Shown here: piece by piece, positions 1-9,635 of the stretch
Numbering within the stretch: position 1 is the stretch's first letter
Layout: each line of letters begins with the position of its first letter
Assembly (NCBI GenBank): GCA_958510875.1
Contig: OY294068.1
Coordinates: 82,921,116-82,985,115, forward strand
Direction: 5' to 3'
DNA from: Endomychus coccineus
Taxonomy: Eukaryota > Arthropoda > Insecta > Coleoptera > Endomychidae
DNA: 64,000 bases
Program-made: the position numbers and the translations under genes
The notes under the pieces: generated by a model
Databases searched by the model: none
What the model was told of the DNA's origin: nothing
What the model saw: only the letters and a program-made list of their open reading frames with translations

Positions 1-168
1 CAGAATATTCAAAATCCGTGTTGTGACCTTCCGAAACCGTTTCAGCTTCCGACATGTTGCAAACCCCCTCCAGTAAGTATTATTATACCTTAAATATTAA
101 ATCAGATTTTATCGAAATTATGTTGAGCTATCATGCAGCCAATGTATGCTCTCTCCCCACCGAACTTA

Positions 169-1311
169 TAGTCCAGGCAACGAACCGGAAAAAAAATTAT
201 AGTAAGCTAGAATTCCAAATTTTTTTTTGCATTTTGTTCCTAATATCCCATACATCATTCATGACTATCAAGACCGCGGGGGTCGAACTTTCTACCCCCC
301 TCCCAAAACGGGGTTTCAACCCCTCAGAGGAGCATTCTTATAAAAACAATCCAAAAGTTTAGAAAATTAATGAATTAAGGCCGAAAATGATCCCTAGTAT
401 TTTCTTTGGGTCGCTGATCACGATTCCGCAGTAATTTTTCTCAGAAAACTTCCTCCAGATGGCAAATTTGGAAAATTTATATATAATATATGATTCATAA
501 TTTTGATACAAATATGACCCCTAGTAGGTTTTTTGGGTCGCTGATCACGATTCCGGTGTTAGTTTTCTCGGAAAACTCCTCCCAGATGAGAAATTTGGAA
601 TTTTCCATCTGGAGAAAGTTTTTTGGGAAAAATAACAACGGAATCGTGATCAGCAACCTAAAAAACCTACTAGACGTCATTTTTGCAACAAAATTATACT
701 TTATTATTCATAACCGTCTCAGGGAAATCTTAAATTTCCCGAATTTTCCATCTGGAGAGCTTTTGGGAAAACTAACAGCGAAATCATGATCAACGACTCA
801 AAAGACTCACTAGAGGTAATTTTTGCAACAAAATTATACTTTATTATTCATAGCCGTCTCAGGAAAATCTCAAATTTACCGAATTTTCCATCTGAAGAGA
901 GTTTTTTGGAAAAAATAACAGTGGAATCGTGATCAGCGACCCGAAAAACTCACTAGAGGTCATTTTTGTAACAAAATTATGAATTATATATTATACACAA
1001 ATTTTCCAAATTTCCCATCTGGAGGGAGTTTTCTGAGAAAAATAACTCCGGTATCATGATCAGCCATCCAAAAAACATACTGGGGGTCATTTTCGGCTCT
1101 TAATTCATTAATTTTATAAACTTTTGGATTGTTTTTATAAGAATGCTCCTCTGAGGGGTTGAAAGGGGGGTAGAAAGGTCGACCTCCGTGGTCTTGATAG
1201 CCATGAATGATCTATGGGGTATTAGGAACAAAATGCAAAAAAAAATTGAAATTCTAGCTTACTATATACTTTTTTTATTATGGGCTTTTTCCCGGCTTAT
1301 TGCCTGGACTA
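169..1311. mobile_element. Foldback (palindromic) DNA transposon, copy 1
   Basis: The left end reads TAGTCCAGGCAA and the right end TTGCCTGGACTA, exact inverted repeats. They are flanked by a 3-bp direct duplication TTA at 166-168 and 1312-1314. The arms stay complementary far inward: about 185-480 matches the reverse complement of about 965-1290, including a shared stretch with AATTAATGAATTAAG and the CCTCAGAGGAGCATTCTTAT block. The interior repeats the motif GGTCGCTGATCACGATTCC, forward near 410 and 538 and reverse near 640, 785, 928 and 1052. There is no coding capacity; short open frames in the arms are incidental. It is non-autonomous. The superfamily is not assigned; PIF/Harbinger also leaves 3-bp TWA duplications but has different ends. 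Confidence 0.85.
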
Positions 1312-1890
1312 TTAGAGTGAAATGTTGAAAGTATATCGTACTTACCAATTGTTTGGGATTTAAAAAATGAGTTTGGAGAAGATATTGAGAAAAATTGCTG
1401 TATAATAGATATTCGTATGATTGGATAGGGTCAACAGATGTGCTATAATTGCATACATTATGAAATAGTTGGAAAGATTTATTAACTTGAAGAGTTTACA
1501 CTGTGGATATATTATAACACCATTTATGAGGAATAATCACCGTCATCCACTAAAAATACTATTAAAGTACTGAGAATAATTCGGCTATCAAGTAACCATC
1601 ATCAGAGTAAACTGAATTATAAATCAAAATGTGTCTGTTTAAATACTATTTGGGGATAACAATGTAAGAAATGGGTTGGTTATCCTCAGCTGGAGATAGA
1701 TCAGAATTTAATAAATTGATTTTTCGCTGTGAATTACCTAGATATTTGTCTGTAATGTGTTTTAAAAGTGATGAACTTTCTTGAGAAATGGTGTAACTGA
1801 AAATACTAATAAAATACTAAGAACAATTCGACTATCAAGTAGCCATCATTGGAGTATACTGAATTATGAATCAAAATGTACCTGTTTAAA

Positions 1891-2784
1891 TTAAAGTTCC
1901 TAAAAGCAAAAATAACTTACATCAAAGATTTTTAAACTGTTCAGCTATTAAAATTTACAATTTACTACCAATCGGAATAAGAAATATAAAGAATTTTAAA
2001 TCATTTTCAGTAAAGGCCAAACAATTTATTTATGAAAGTAAGAGTACATTTGAGAACATACTGAGTGCGAGACAATAATTAATAATTTTATATAGCCACA
2101 ATTCATATGTAGTATATTTTAATTTGTTATATTCATTAAAACTTGAATACTATTAAAAAGTAGGTATAAATATTTCACTAACCAAATGTTTTGTGATACA
2201 GACAAGTAGTTAGATTTATTCTAATATACTTAGGTATTACTTTAGAATCTGGAAGGGAGGTGACCTGACATATTATACCAGTATGCTATCTTAAATAAAT
2301 TACCTCAGTTTTAGAGAATTAAATTTAAAAAATTGATTGAGGATTTATTTTTTGTATTATTATTGCCAGGACATATACATATTAGAAAAACAATGGTATC
2401 AGTATTTTTTGTTATATTGATGATAATTCTTTATAAATAAGAAGTCTTTATGACGAATTTAACCTGTTAATTTATTTATAGGTGAAGTGTCATAAAAATT
2501 GCTTGGGTATTATAGTTGTATCAATTAATTTTCCATTTTTGTTTCACAGTTTTTGGGAGAATCTCTTTTTATTTAATATCAATCGGAAGGTTGGAATTTA
2601 TCAAGGGAACAAACGTTATTTTTTTTTTTTGCAATTACACTATTACATTTTGTTTTATTCGAATTGGAAAATTAATTGGTCGATTTGTATCTATGCTAAG
2701 TTTAATGTTATAATATTTTGGTATGTATTGGATTATTTATTTAATTGTAACAACCTCAATAAATTTATTATTATTATTATAAAA
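1891..2784 (+). mobile_element. 5'-truncated LINE inserted in the PLE array
   Basis: The PLE sequence CCTGTTTAAA|TACTATTTGGGG is interrupted exactly here. The insert starts in the C-terminal reading frame of a non-LTR retrotransposon, continues through an AT-rich 3' UTR, and ends CAATAAATTTATTATTATTATTAT followed by an A-run. A run of A's is repeated at both edges, consistent with a short target duplication. The 5' truncation and simple-repeat tail are typical of target-primed reverse transcription. Confidence 0.75.
1893..2078 (+). pseudogene. C-terminal fragment of a non-LTR retrotransposon reverse transcriptase ORF
   Basis: An uninterrupted 61-codon frame ends at TAA (2076-2078). It has no start codon because the element is 5' truncated. 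The protein contains AIKIYNLLPIGIRNIKNFKS, which matches the conserved tail of CR1/Jockey-type LINE ORF2 proteins (an aromatic residue, N-x-LP, then a basic helix before the stop). It carries no catalytic residues. The clade assignment rests only on this tail. Confidence 0.65.
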
Positions 2785-3236
2785 AATACTATTTGGGGAT
2801 AATAATGTAAACAACGTGTTGGTTATCCTCAGCTGGAGATAAATCGGAATTTAATAAATTGCTTTTTCATTTATACATTTCCATTACTTCTAAATTACCT
2901 AGATATTTGTCTGTAATGTGTTTTAAAAGTGATAAGCTTTCTAGAGAAATGTTGCCACTAAACATACTATTGAAGTACTGAGAACAATTCAGCTACCAAG
3001 TAGCCATCATCAGAGTAAACTGAATTATAAATCAAAATGTGCCTGTTCAAATACTATTTGGGGATAATAATGTGAAAAATGGGTTAGTTATCCTCAGCTG
3101 GAGATAAATCGGAATTTAATAAATTGCTTTTTCATTTATACATTTCCATTACTTCTAAATTACCTAGATATTTATCTGTAATGTGTTTTAAAAGTGATAA
3201 GCTTTCTAGAGAAATGTTGCCACTAAACATACTATT

Positions 3237-3284
3237 GAAGTACTGAGAACAATTCAGCTACCAAGTAGCCATCATCAGAGTAAA
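3237..3284 (-). ncRNA. Hammerhead-like motif in PLE tandem unit (core mutated)
   Basis: The minus strand has CTGATGA, stem II GGCTAC/GTAGCT, but GAAT in place of GAAA. The same form occurs in the neighbouring unit at 2971-3016. More diverged copies are at about 1568-1612, 1815-1858, 4355-4402 (plus), 22,435-22,477, 34,321-34,375 and 42,475-42,515. Confidence 0.4.
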
Positions 3285-3311
3285 CTGAATTATAAATCAA
3301 AATGTGCCTGT

Positions 3312-3700
3312 TCAAATACTATTTGGGGGGATAATAATGTGAAAAATGGGTTGGTTATCCTCAGCTGGAGATAAATCGGAATTTAATAAATTGGTTTTTC
3401 GCTTAAACATTTCCATCACTTGTAAATTGCCTAGATATTTGTCTGTGATGTGTTTTGAAAGTGATAAGCTTTCTTGAGAAATGGTGGGACGTATATTCAA
3501 AATATGCTCCGCTACCACCGTTTTTTCACTCACCATTATTTTTTATAACGTATAGTTTGACCCATATAGCATTTTGTACACGACTCACAATTGATTTTGT
3601 AAATTTCGGATTTGTCGAAATCGGAAACTTCATCAAATGTGTTGCCTGAACGGTGTTTTAGCTCGTTCTTACATCTATACATATAAATATTGCAAATTTA
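3312..3700 (-). pseudogene. PLE GIY-YIG endonuclease domain, 3' part (broken)
   Basis: The minus-strand frame 3312-3536 encodes the end of a PLE ORF (AEHILN, SQESLSLSKH, SDLSPAEDNQP). It corresponds closely to the plus-strand copy at 37,485-37,841. Upstream, about 3540-3700, the GIY-YIG start (a CYVGQT-like segment and the preceding FDKSG-like block) is recognisable but lies in other frames. In intact PLEs this domain nicks DNA for target-primed reverse transcription. Here frameshifts and stops break it. Confidence 0.7.
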
Positions 3701-3969
3701 GGAAACGAACTATGGAATTTATTAATTACTGAAAAATGATAAGTGATACTTTCGAATTTTATTAAAGTATTTGAAGGTGATGGTTCTAATTTGCTTAGTT
3801 TCAGATACTTAATTCTAAAGTTTCACTCATCATTCTTCAGTAATTGATAAATTCCATGTATTTTAAAATAGAAATGGTGCGACCTGTGTTCAAAATATGT
3901 TCGGCTTTTATGGAAGTATTTGAAACTAACCAAAGTAGGACCATTACCTTCAAATACTTCAATGAAATT

Positions 3970-4445
3970 TGAAAGTATCAGTTATCATTCTTCAGTTATT
4001 AATAAATTCCATAGTTTGTTTCCTAAATTTGGAATATAACCAGTTTATAGATGTAAGAACAAGGTAAAACACCGTTCAGGCAACACATTTGATGAAGTTT
4101 CCGATTTCGACAAATCCGGGATTTACAAAATCAATTGTAAGTCGTGTTTAAAATGCTATGTGGGTCAAACTAGACGTTACGTTGTCTGTACTGCAGTACA
4201 GACATATATTTAGGTAATTTTAGAAGGGATGGGAATGTATAAGCGAAAAAGCAATTCAAATTCCGATCTATCTCCAGCTGAGGGTAACCCATTGTTTGCA
4301 TTCCAGTGCCCAAATAGTATTTAAACAGGCCCATTTAGATTCATAATTGAGTTTACTATGATGATGGCTACTTGGTAGCCCAAAGGTTCTCAGTACTTTA
4401 ATAGTATTTTTAGTGGATAAGGGTGATTTCTTATCAATAGATTTA
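3970..4445 (+). pseudogene. Plus-strand PLE 3' fragment, inverted to the preceding copy
   Basis: This segment reads through the start of the GIY-YIG domain (NTFDEVSDFDKSG, CLKCYVGQTRR around 4080-4180), the ORF tail, and a terminal repeat with GATGATGGCTACTTGGTAGC at 4359-4378. It is an inverted copy of the 3' part of the element at 1460-3740. The two face each other across an imperfect palindrome at about 3690-4020 in which ATTAATAAATTCCATAGTTTG and its complement recur. It is frameshifted and inactive. Confidence 0.7.
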
Positions 4446-5006
4446 TTAATTTATTAAATTGATTAGTCAGATTGGTGCATCAGAAAAAACAGTGGCAGTG
4501 ATGCTTGCATGATGGAACGAGTACTAACTTAAATGCTCCACTTACCAAAAAGAAAATCCAGCTGGTAAGGCTTCTTATAAGCGAAACGACGGTACCTGAC
4601 AAAAAGATATCGATTCGAAATTAATACTGGAGTATAGCATTTTTACGTCAAGAATGATGTGACGGTCATACTTGGTTACTTTTCCAACCAAGTCATTTCA
4701 ACCACTTCCTCAAGTAGGTGCCGCGCTATCTTCGTCAAACCAGGTATATTTAATTTTTACAGTTGGCAACACATCACAGAGTTGCCGATATAAATTGTAC
4801 AATTCTTGATTTGACTTCGCAGTTCATATATTTATTGTGAATCTGAATTTTAATAATATTAAACTTCAAAAGTGAAGAAACAGTTCTTCCCAGAATTACA
4901 TCATGTGGTGTGTGAGTTACGAAACGTGTACCTACATTTTTTACATCAGTATATTAAACTGTAAAATGATTGTGTAAATACGTCTATTTGTTTATCTCGC
5001 CCGGAC

Positions 5007-5234
5007 ATGGAACTTCGAAGATGGTACATCGGTCATTCCTGGCAAGATTCTAGTACTAAAGCTGTGGAAACGATGAATGTTGGTGGAGGAATGTGTATCC
5101 TACTTCATGCTTGTTAGACAGCAGGTTTTATTCCTAGTGTAGAAAATACATTTTATTCAAAAACAAAGGATGTCGATCATCATGGTGAAACATATCAAAA
5201 CCACTTCCTAAATTGGTTTGAATTTCAACTTTGA
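5007..5234 (+). pseudogene. DDE_3-type transposase relic (middle part)
   Basis: The frame reads SWQDSSTKAV, then GGGMCILLHAC, an in-frame TAG, TAGFIPSVEN, FYSKTKDVDHHGETYQNHFL and NWFEFQL before TGA. This order matches insect DDE-superfamily endonuclease (DDE_3) transposases: a HTLP-K-W-like block, a glycine-rich block followed by ILHAG, GFI, then YH-EM...F..W. The catalytic acidic residues lie outside the fragment or are lost. It is probably the same broad family as the relic at 54,350-55,110. Confidence 0.5.
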
Positions 5235-5879
5235 GTGAATTTAGAAGAATGATCATCATTATACGAAGACGTAATTTATGTTACATGGAAAACATGTATA
5301 ACGCATTGCTTTCTCTACGTCCTCACCATTACATTTTTGATTTCATTCTACAAATTTTTGGTATAACTAGCTACTACAGAGATCAAGTTGGTACAGTTTG
5401 GCGGAAAAATCATTGGTTATGTGGAAAGAGGCAAGGAAAAGAACACCAGAAATATGAGCGGCGACTATTCGACATACTGATGAAGTGAATTATTATATGT
5501 TATTGTTAATATGCATTAATAAGTATCTATAAAGAATAGGGAGACAAAGAGGGGGGAAGAGAGATATCTCCAACCGCAGGGCGATGAGCGAGTGGAGGAA
5601 GTCAATAGTTAATCAGTAGTTATTTACGTATTTGAGATATGAGCTTTATTAACGCACGTGTACGAAATTTCTACAACGAGTGCGAAGTACGAGTTAGGCA
5701 ATCGCATAAGTACTTTAAAAAAACGTTTTCTCACGTATATCGTACAAATTTTTGTCTACGCGCGTCACGGTGATATACGCCACGTATATGCGTTAGCTGA
5801 ACTCATTTACATTCTCAAAACCGGTGAATAATGAATAGTTCCATATATTTCCAGTACATTACATTTTTCAGATCTTTCT

Positions 5880-6572
5880 AGAATGCTATTGGACTTTACG
5901 GGAGATCCCAAAAACTGTTCAAGATATTTTCTTCAATTTTTACTTATTAATGAAGCCAGTGAATTATCTAAAATTTCTAGGTATACACATAGACTCAAGA
6001 CTAGATTGGATATATCACATACATCGTCTTGCTTAGAGTATGACATCCTATTGCTATGCCCTAAAAGTACTTGTAATGATTAAGAAACTGCCCTAGCTGC
6101 ATATCATGCTTTTGTCCAATCTAGAATTAGAAATGTCAACATATTCTGGGAAAATTCTATTGACATCGATAGAATCTTCATCTTGCAAAAAATTATGAGG
6201 AATATTTTGAAGAAAAGGCCAACTGATAGCTGCAAAAACTTTTTTAGCGAATATAATATTCCAACTTTGATTAGCACCTATATATTATGTGTTTGTAAGG
6301 CTGAACAAAGCACTATCTGATGATAGTTACAGAAGCCAGTGCTATTGACACTAGATATAAAAGAGATCTTATTTGTGAGAGAAGTATTTTTTCTTATGTC
6401 CAAATGTAAAGCTGAAAAAAATTTTAATTAGTAATATGTATTTTATTTTAATTTCAGTATTTTAGTTTTATTTTAATAATGGTGTGATATCACTATTTTG
6501 TATCAATTTTCAAATTATATATTAAAATTCATTTAATATTTTTACGAATACAGATTATTATTATTATTATTA
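5880..6572 (+). pseudogene. CR1/Jockey-like LINE fragment (RT C-terminal region and tail)
   Basis: Around 5930-6050 the blocks NEASELSK, FLGIHIDSRLDW and HIHRL can be read across two frames. From 6096 an open frame gives AAYHAFVQSRIRNVNIFWEN, ILQKIMRNILKKRPTDSCKN and IPTLISTYI. These are the thumb/C-terminal blocks of CR1/Jockey-type LINE ORF2 (FLG-x-x-ID, aY-s-lvq..., lQKk-iR, SC...F...iltl). The fragment ends in an AT-rich UTR and a (TTA)n run at 6553-6572, the LINE tail. It is 5' truncated and frameshifted. Confidence 0.7.
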
Positions 6573-7323
6573 CAGGGATTTTTAAAATGTCCTAAAAATT
6601 TTCGAACTCTTCTAGGAAATTTCTCGAATATTATAGAACCAATCGGAAACTTAGGTTTCCAAACTATTAAAATTTCTAAAAAAAATTTTTTCAGAATTCA
6701 AGTTCCAAGAACTATCGGAACCATCTACTCTCAAAGCCGGATACTTAACCCCAGTCGTATAAAAGATGGTAGAAATATATCAGCGCTTTACCGAAATTTT
6801 TGATTCCAATTAATTTTTGGCAATAACTTATTGGAACGATGAAAATGACATATTTGTGACCGATTTCCTATCGATTAGAGTACTCAAATTTGATACGAGG
6901 TCAGTATTAACATTAATGATCATGGTAATATTGTAATTGATTATCTAACAATTTAATATTGACTTCGTGACGGCGTAATTCGTCATCGAATCACCTCCAA
7001 ATGCACTATACGATTCCCAGTAATTTTGGAAGAATCCATTTTTTGTCAGCTATCGTCATTTCGGGGTACATTGAGGGGTAACATTTATTTTAATGAATTA
7101 ATATCTTGCATAGGATTCCCGCGATACAATTAGGCAATGAAATCGTTTGAACAAGTCGCCCCTGAAAATGTGTGGGATTCAATCAGACTGCACTCAGAGC
7201 TCATTGGTGCAATACCTCTCGTGATTCGATTTCTTCAGGTCTCTAGTACTATACAGAATATCATTTTTTGGCCAGAATTCGGCCGAAATCAATGGAATAA
7301 TATTGAGTTTTTTTCTCTTATAG

Positions 7324-7506
7324 GTATATTGCCAAGCTCCTCCTACTCCAAGATGCGTACAACCACCTCCAAAATTCGACTGCCCAAAACTCCCAGTAGT
7401 AGGCGTTCTCCAAAAGTTCTCAGCGTATGAGTTTATTCCGCAATCTCCCTGTCATCAAGATTCGAAATTATCTTGTCAACCATATGGACGTTTCTGTGGA
7501 TATTAG
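7324..7506 (+). CDS. Terminal exon of an unrecognised Cys/Pro-rich protein
   Basis: A TTTTTTCTCTTATAG acceptor precedes a 60-codon frame ending TAG at 7504-7506. The peptide begins VYCQAPPTPRCVQPPPKFDC and continues with LPVVGVLQKFSAYEF, then PCHQDSKLSCQPYGRFCGY at the C-terminus. It has six cysteines and a proline-rich start, and the cysteines suggest an extracellular protein. A candidate polyadenylation signal AATAAA lies at 7614-7619, 108 bp after the stop, in a plausible 3' UTR. No upstream exon was found. I do not recognise the family. The other two frames across the same bases look less protein-like. The exon could belong to a live host gene whose 5' part lies upstream. Confidence 0.45.
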   Translation, partial: VYCQAPPTPRCVQPPPKFDCPKLPVVGVLQKFSAYEFIPQSPCHQDSKLSCQPYGRFCGY

Positions 7507-7613
7507 TGAATAGTACATTAATTAAAAACATTCCAAGGAATGAAGTTTTATTCTGAAAATCATCACTAAAACTATGAATCCTGTTTCGTACGGTTCAGAA
7601 AAATGCAATTACG

Positions 7614-7619
7614 AATAAA
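7614..7619 (+). promoter_or_regulatory. Candidate polyadenylation signal
   Basis: AATAAA within ACGAATAAATAAAATC, 108 bp downstream of the stop codon of the Cys/Pro-rich terminal exon. AATAAA is frequent in AT-rich DNA, so position is the only support. Confidence 0.3.
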
Positions 7620-8320
7620 TAAAATCATTCCAATAATTATTCCTCTTATCAAGTAACTGACGCGAAATGTATACAAGTACGGGATGGTGCTAGGCTTGCC
7701 TGGAAACAACATATATATTAGTTAGCCAGTAAGATACGAACTTCAAGTTATAAATTCTTTAAGCTACTAATAATAGTTCAATTATACGGATGTTTCAGTT
7801 TTTTCGTTCATAACTTCAGCAAACGATAGAACTTCTAAAAATAATAGAGGTCTTTCATATAACATTTTTCTCTAAAAAAAAACACTTCGTTTCCGAAATA
7901 CAGGGTGTTGAAGTTGTGAAAAATTATTACATTTTCTTCATTATCTTCTGAACAGATGAAGATTTTTCGTTCAAACTTTGTATCTTTTAGTTTTACGAGA
8001 TGAGAAATGTTTCTGGTTCCCAAAAGTTTTTGAGACAAGTACAGTGGCGTAGTTATGGTATTTTGAACGCATTTAAACCCTAAAAACTTTTACGCCAATG
8101 GTCAGAAATCATTATGGTGTAAGTTTGAAAATTTTTCTTGATAAATTTCTTATTCGAGCTATTCTGATTTTTCTAATCAGAGTTATCTCATGGAATTTCT
8201 TTTGAAGGACTATTTAAAAAGTAAAAAACTATTTAAATACCGATTTATTGATAACGATAAGAAATAATTCATAATAAATGCTCAAAGAGATCCATTCACT
8301 TCAACGCAACGGCGACATAC

Positions 8321-9635
8321 TGTAATAATCCGACGGATTATTACTTTTTGTTTTGGGGCCTTTGAATAATATTGATTTAAATTCAAATTGAAAATTTTAT
8401 AAATTATTACATCTTGAACACGATATACCAGACAGACCTAGCGACGGTAATCTAAGTCCTCTTTCCTGTATCATTGGCAATTCCACATCATACCAAATTT
8501 AATTCGACGTAAAAATAGGGTGTTTAAATTATTTGTGCCTTATCACTACAAGGGGGTTCGAGAAGGAATTGGGTTATTAGATCAACAGGGTAAGTGCATT
8601 TTGATTGCCAAAGAACAACTGTTATATTGACTTCAACCTCGGAATCGGCAATATAATAGAATGTGGTTATTTACCATTCAGATCATGTTCCGCCCGCCAC
8701 TGTTTTATTTGTTAATAAAATTGTTTCCTGTCATTCAGGCTATTTTGAGTGTCTATACAAATTCCGCTTATCGGAGATTACTTAGGGGAAATGATAGAGC
8801 ATCATGTCGTTAGGTTTACCCCAGCTTACCAGAAAGGGAGGAATTCTCCAATTTTTCAACATTATTTATCAATTATCGGCGTGATCGAGCGCGAAACCGA
8901 TCACTGTTCCGTGTGCGCTAATCAGTCTTTCATTTGATTCAAACTCTCCAGAGATCGTGGCAGGAACTCGCTCGCTGGCGAAACGGGTAGAACGAGCGAC
9001 ATTGATAACGGTTTCACAGGTTCCCATTTGGGGTCAACCTGAACTTGACATCTTTTTAATCTATGCTATCATTCCTATAACCAAATTTTGGATTAATTTT
9101 ATAAACGTATGTTGTTGGTTAATGTATCATTTTTTTTTTGTTAATTTTGTTTTATTCAATATACATTTATTATTTAATTTGATTTACGAGTTTAACTGGA
9201 AATCCCTAATCACCTCTCAGCGAATACGACCTTCAGAATTTACGCTTGAATAGATATAAAGATATAAGTATAAGTAATTGTAGGAGGCGGTCCCTTGAAA
9301 GAGATCAAGGGATCAAAGTAGTTAAAAACAGCTTCTAGGTGGGCTGAAATATACGCCTAGTGGTGGCAGCTTAAAAGAACCTTAAGGGGTACACGGATCA
9401 ACTAAGATCTCTGATACCCGAACAGGTTCCAACAAACAATTTTAAAATTCATATAACACGTCGATGAGGTATTAACGCTACCTGAACTAATACCCAGCCG
9501 ACTGTTACAAGTTCAAGTGTTACAAGCAGTGAGATAGGATTCCGAACCTATTCTCTTATCTGGGAATATTAAATTTAATTTAATTTAAGTTCAGATTTAT
9601 TATTACAAAAACCCAACGCTCGGCGGAACGTTACA
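8321..9635 (+). repeat. 5' LTR (1315 bp, long form)
   Basis: TGTAATAATCCGACGG to CGGAACGTTACA, with TG...CA ends. It aligns to the 3' LTR except that 8900-9517 is absent from that copy. A sequence TGTTACAAG occurs twice near the right edge of the extra block (about 9503 and 9518). Confidence 0.8.

Larger units (their letters stand above)
1643..3536 (-). repeat. 265-bp tandem repeats of the PLE terminal unit
   Basis: The junction ATACTATTTGGGG recurs at about 1643, 2786, 3051 and 3316. The last three are spaced 265 bp apart and the units at 2786-3050 and 3051-3315 are nearly identical, including CATTTCCATTACTTC and GAGAAATGTTGCCACTAAAC. The first unit is separated from the others only by the nested LINE, so the original array had about four units. 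The close similarity of the middle units suggests recent amplification or homogenisation compared with the diverged first unit. Confidence 0.85.
1460..3740 (-). mobile_element. Penelope-like retroelement tail with tandem terminal repeats
   Basis: This minus-strand Penelope-like (PLE) fragment holds the 3' end of the ORF (GIY-YIG domain, about 3312-3700) followed by several copies of the ORF-end/terminal-repeat unit. Each unit contains the ORF tail, a segment with CCATCATCAGAGTAAAC, and the junction CCTGTTCAAATACTATTTGG. The left edge near 1480-1560 matches the reverse complement of the end of the plus-strand PLE near 37,920-37,990, which places the element boundary. PLEs typically occur as partial tandem copies with such pseudo-LTRs. 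A LINE fragment is nested at 1891-2784. The copies are decayed and not functional. Confidence 0.8.

Noticed and set aside
54..362. 102-codon frame at the left edge
   Set aside because: It crosses the boundary and arm of foldback copy 1.
2764..2781. (TTA)n tract as an independent microsatellite
   Set aside because: It is the tail of the nested LINE; the same kind of tail ends the LINE at 6553-6572.
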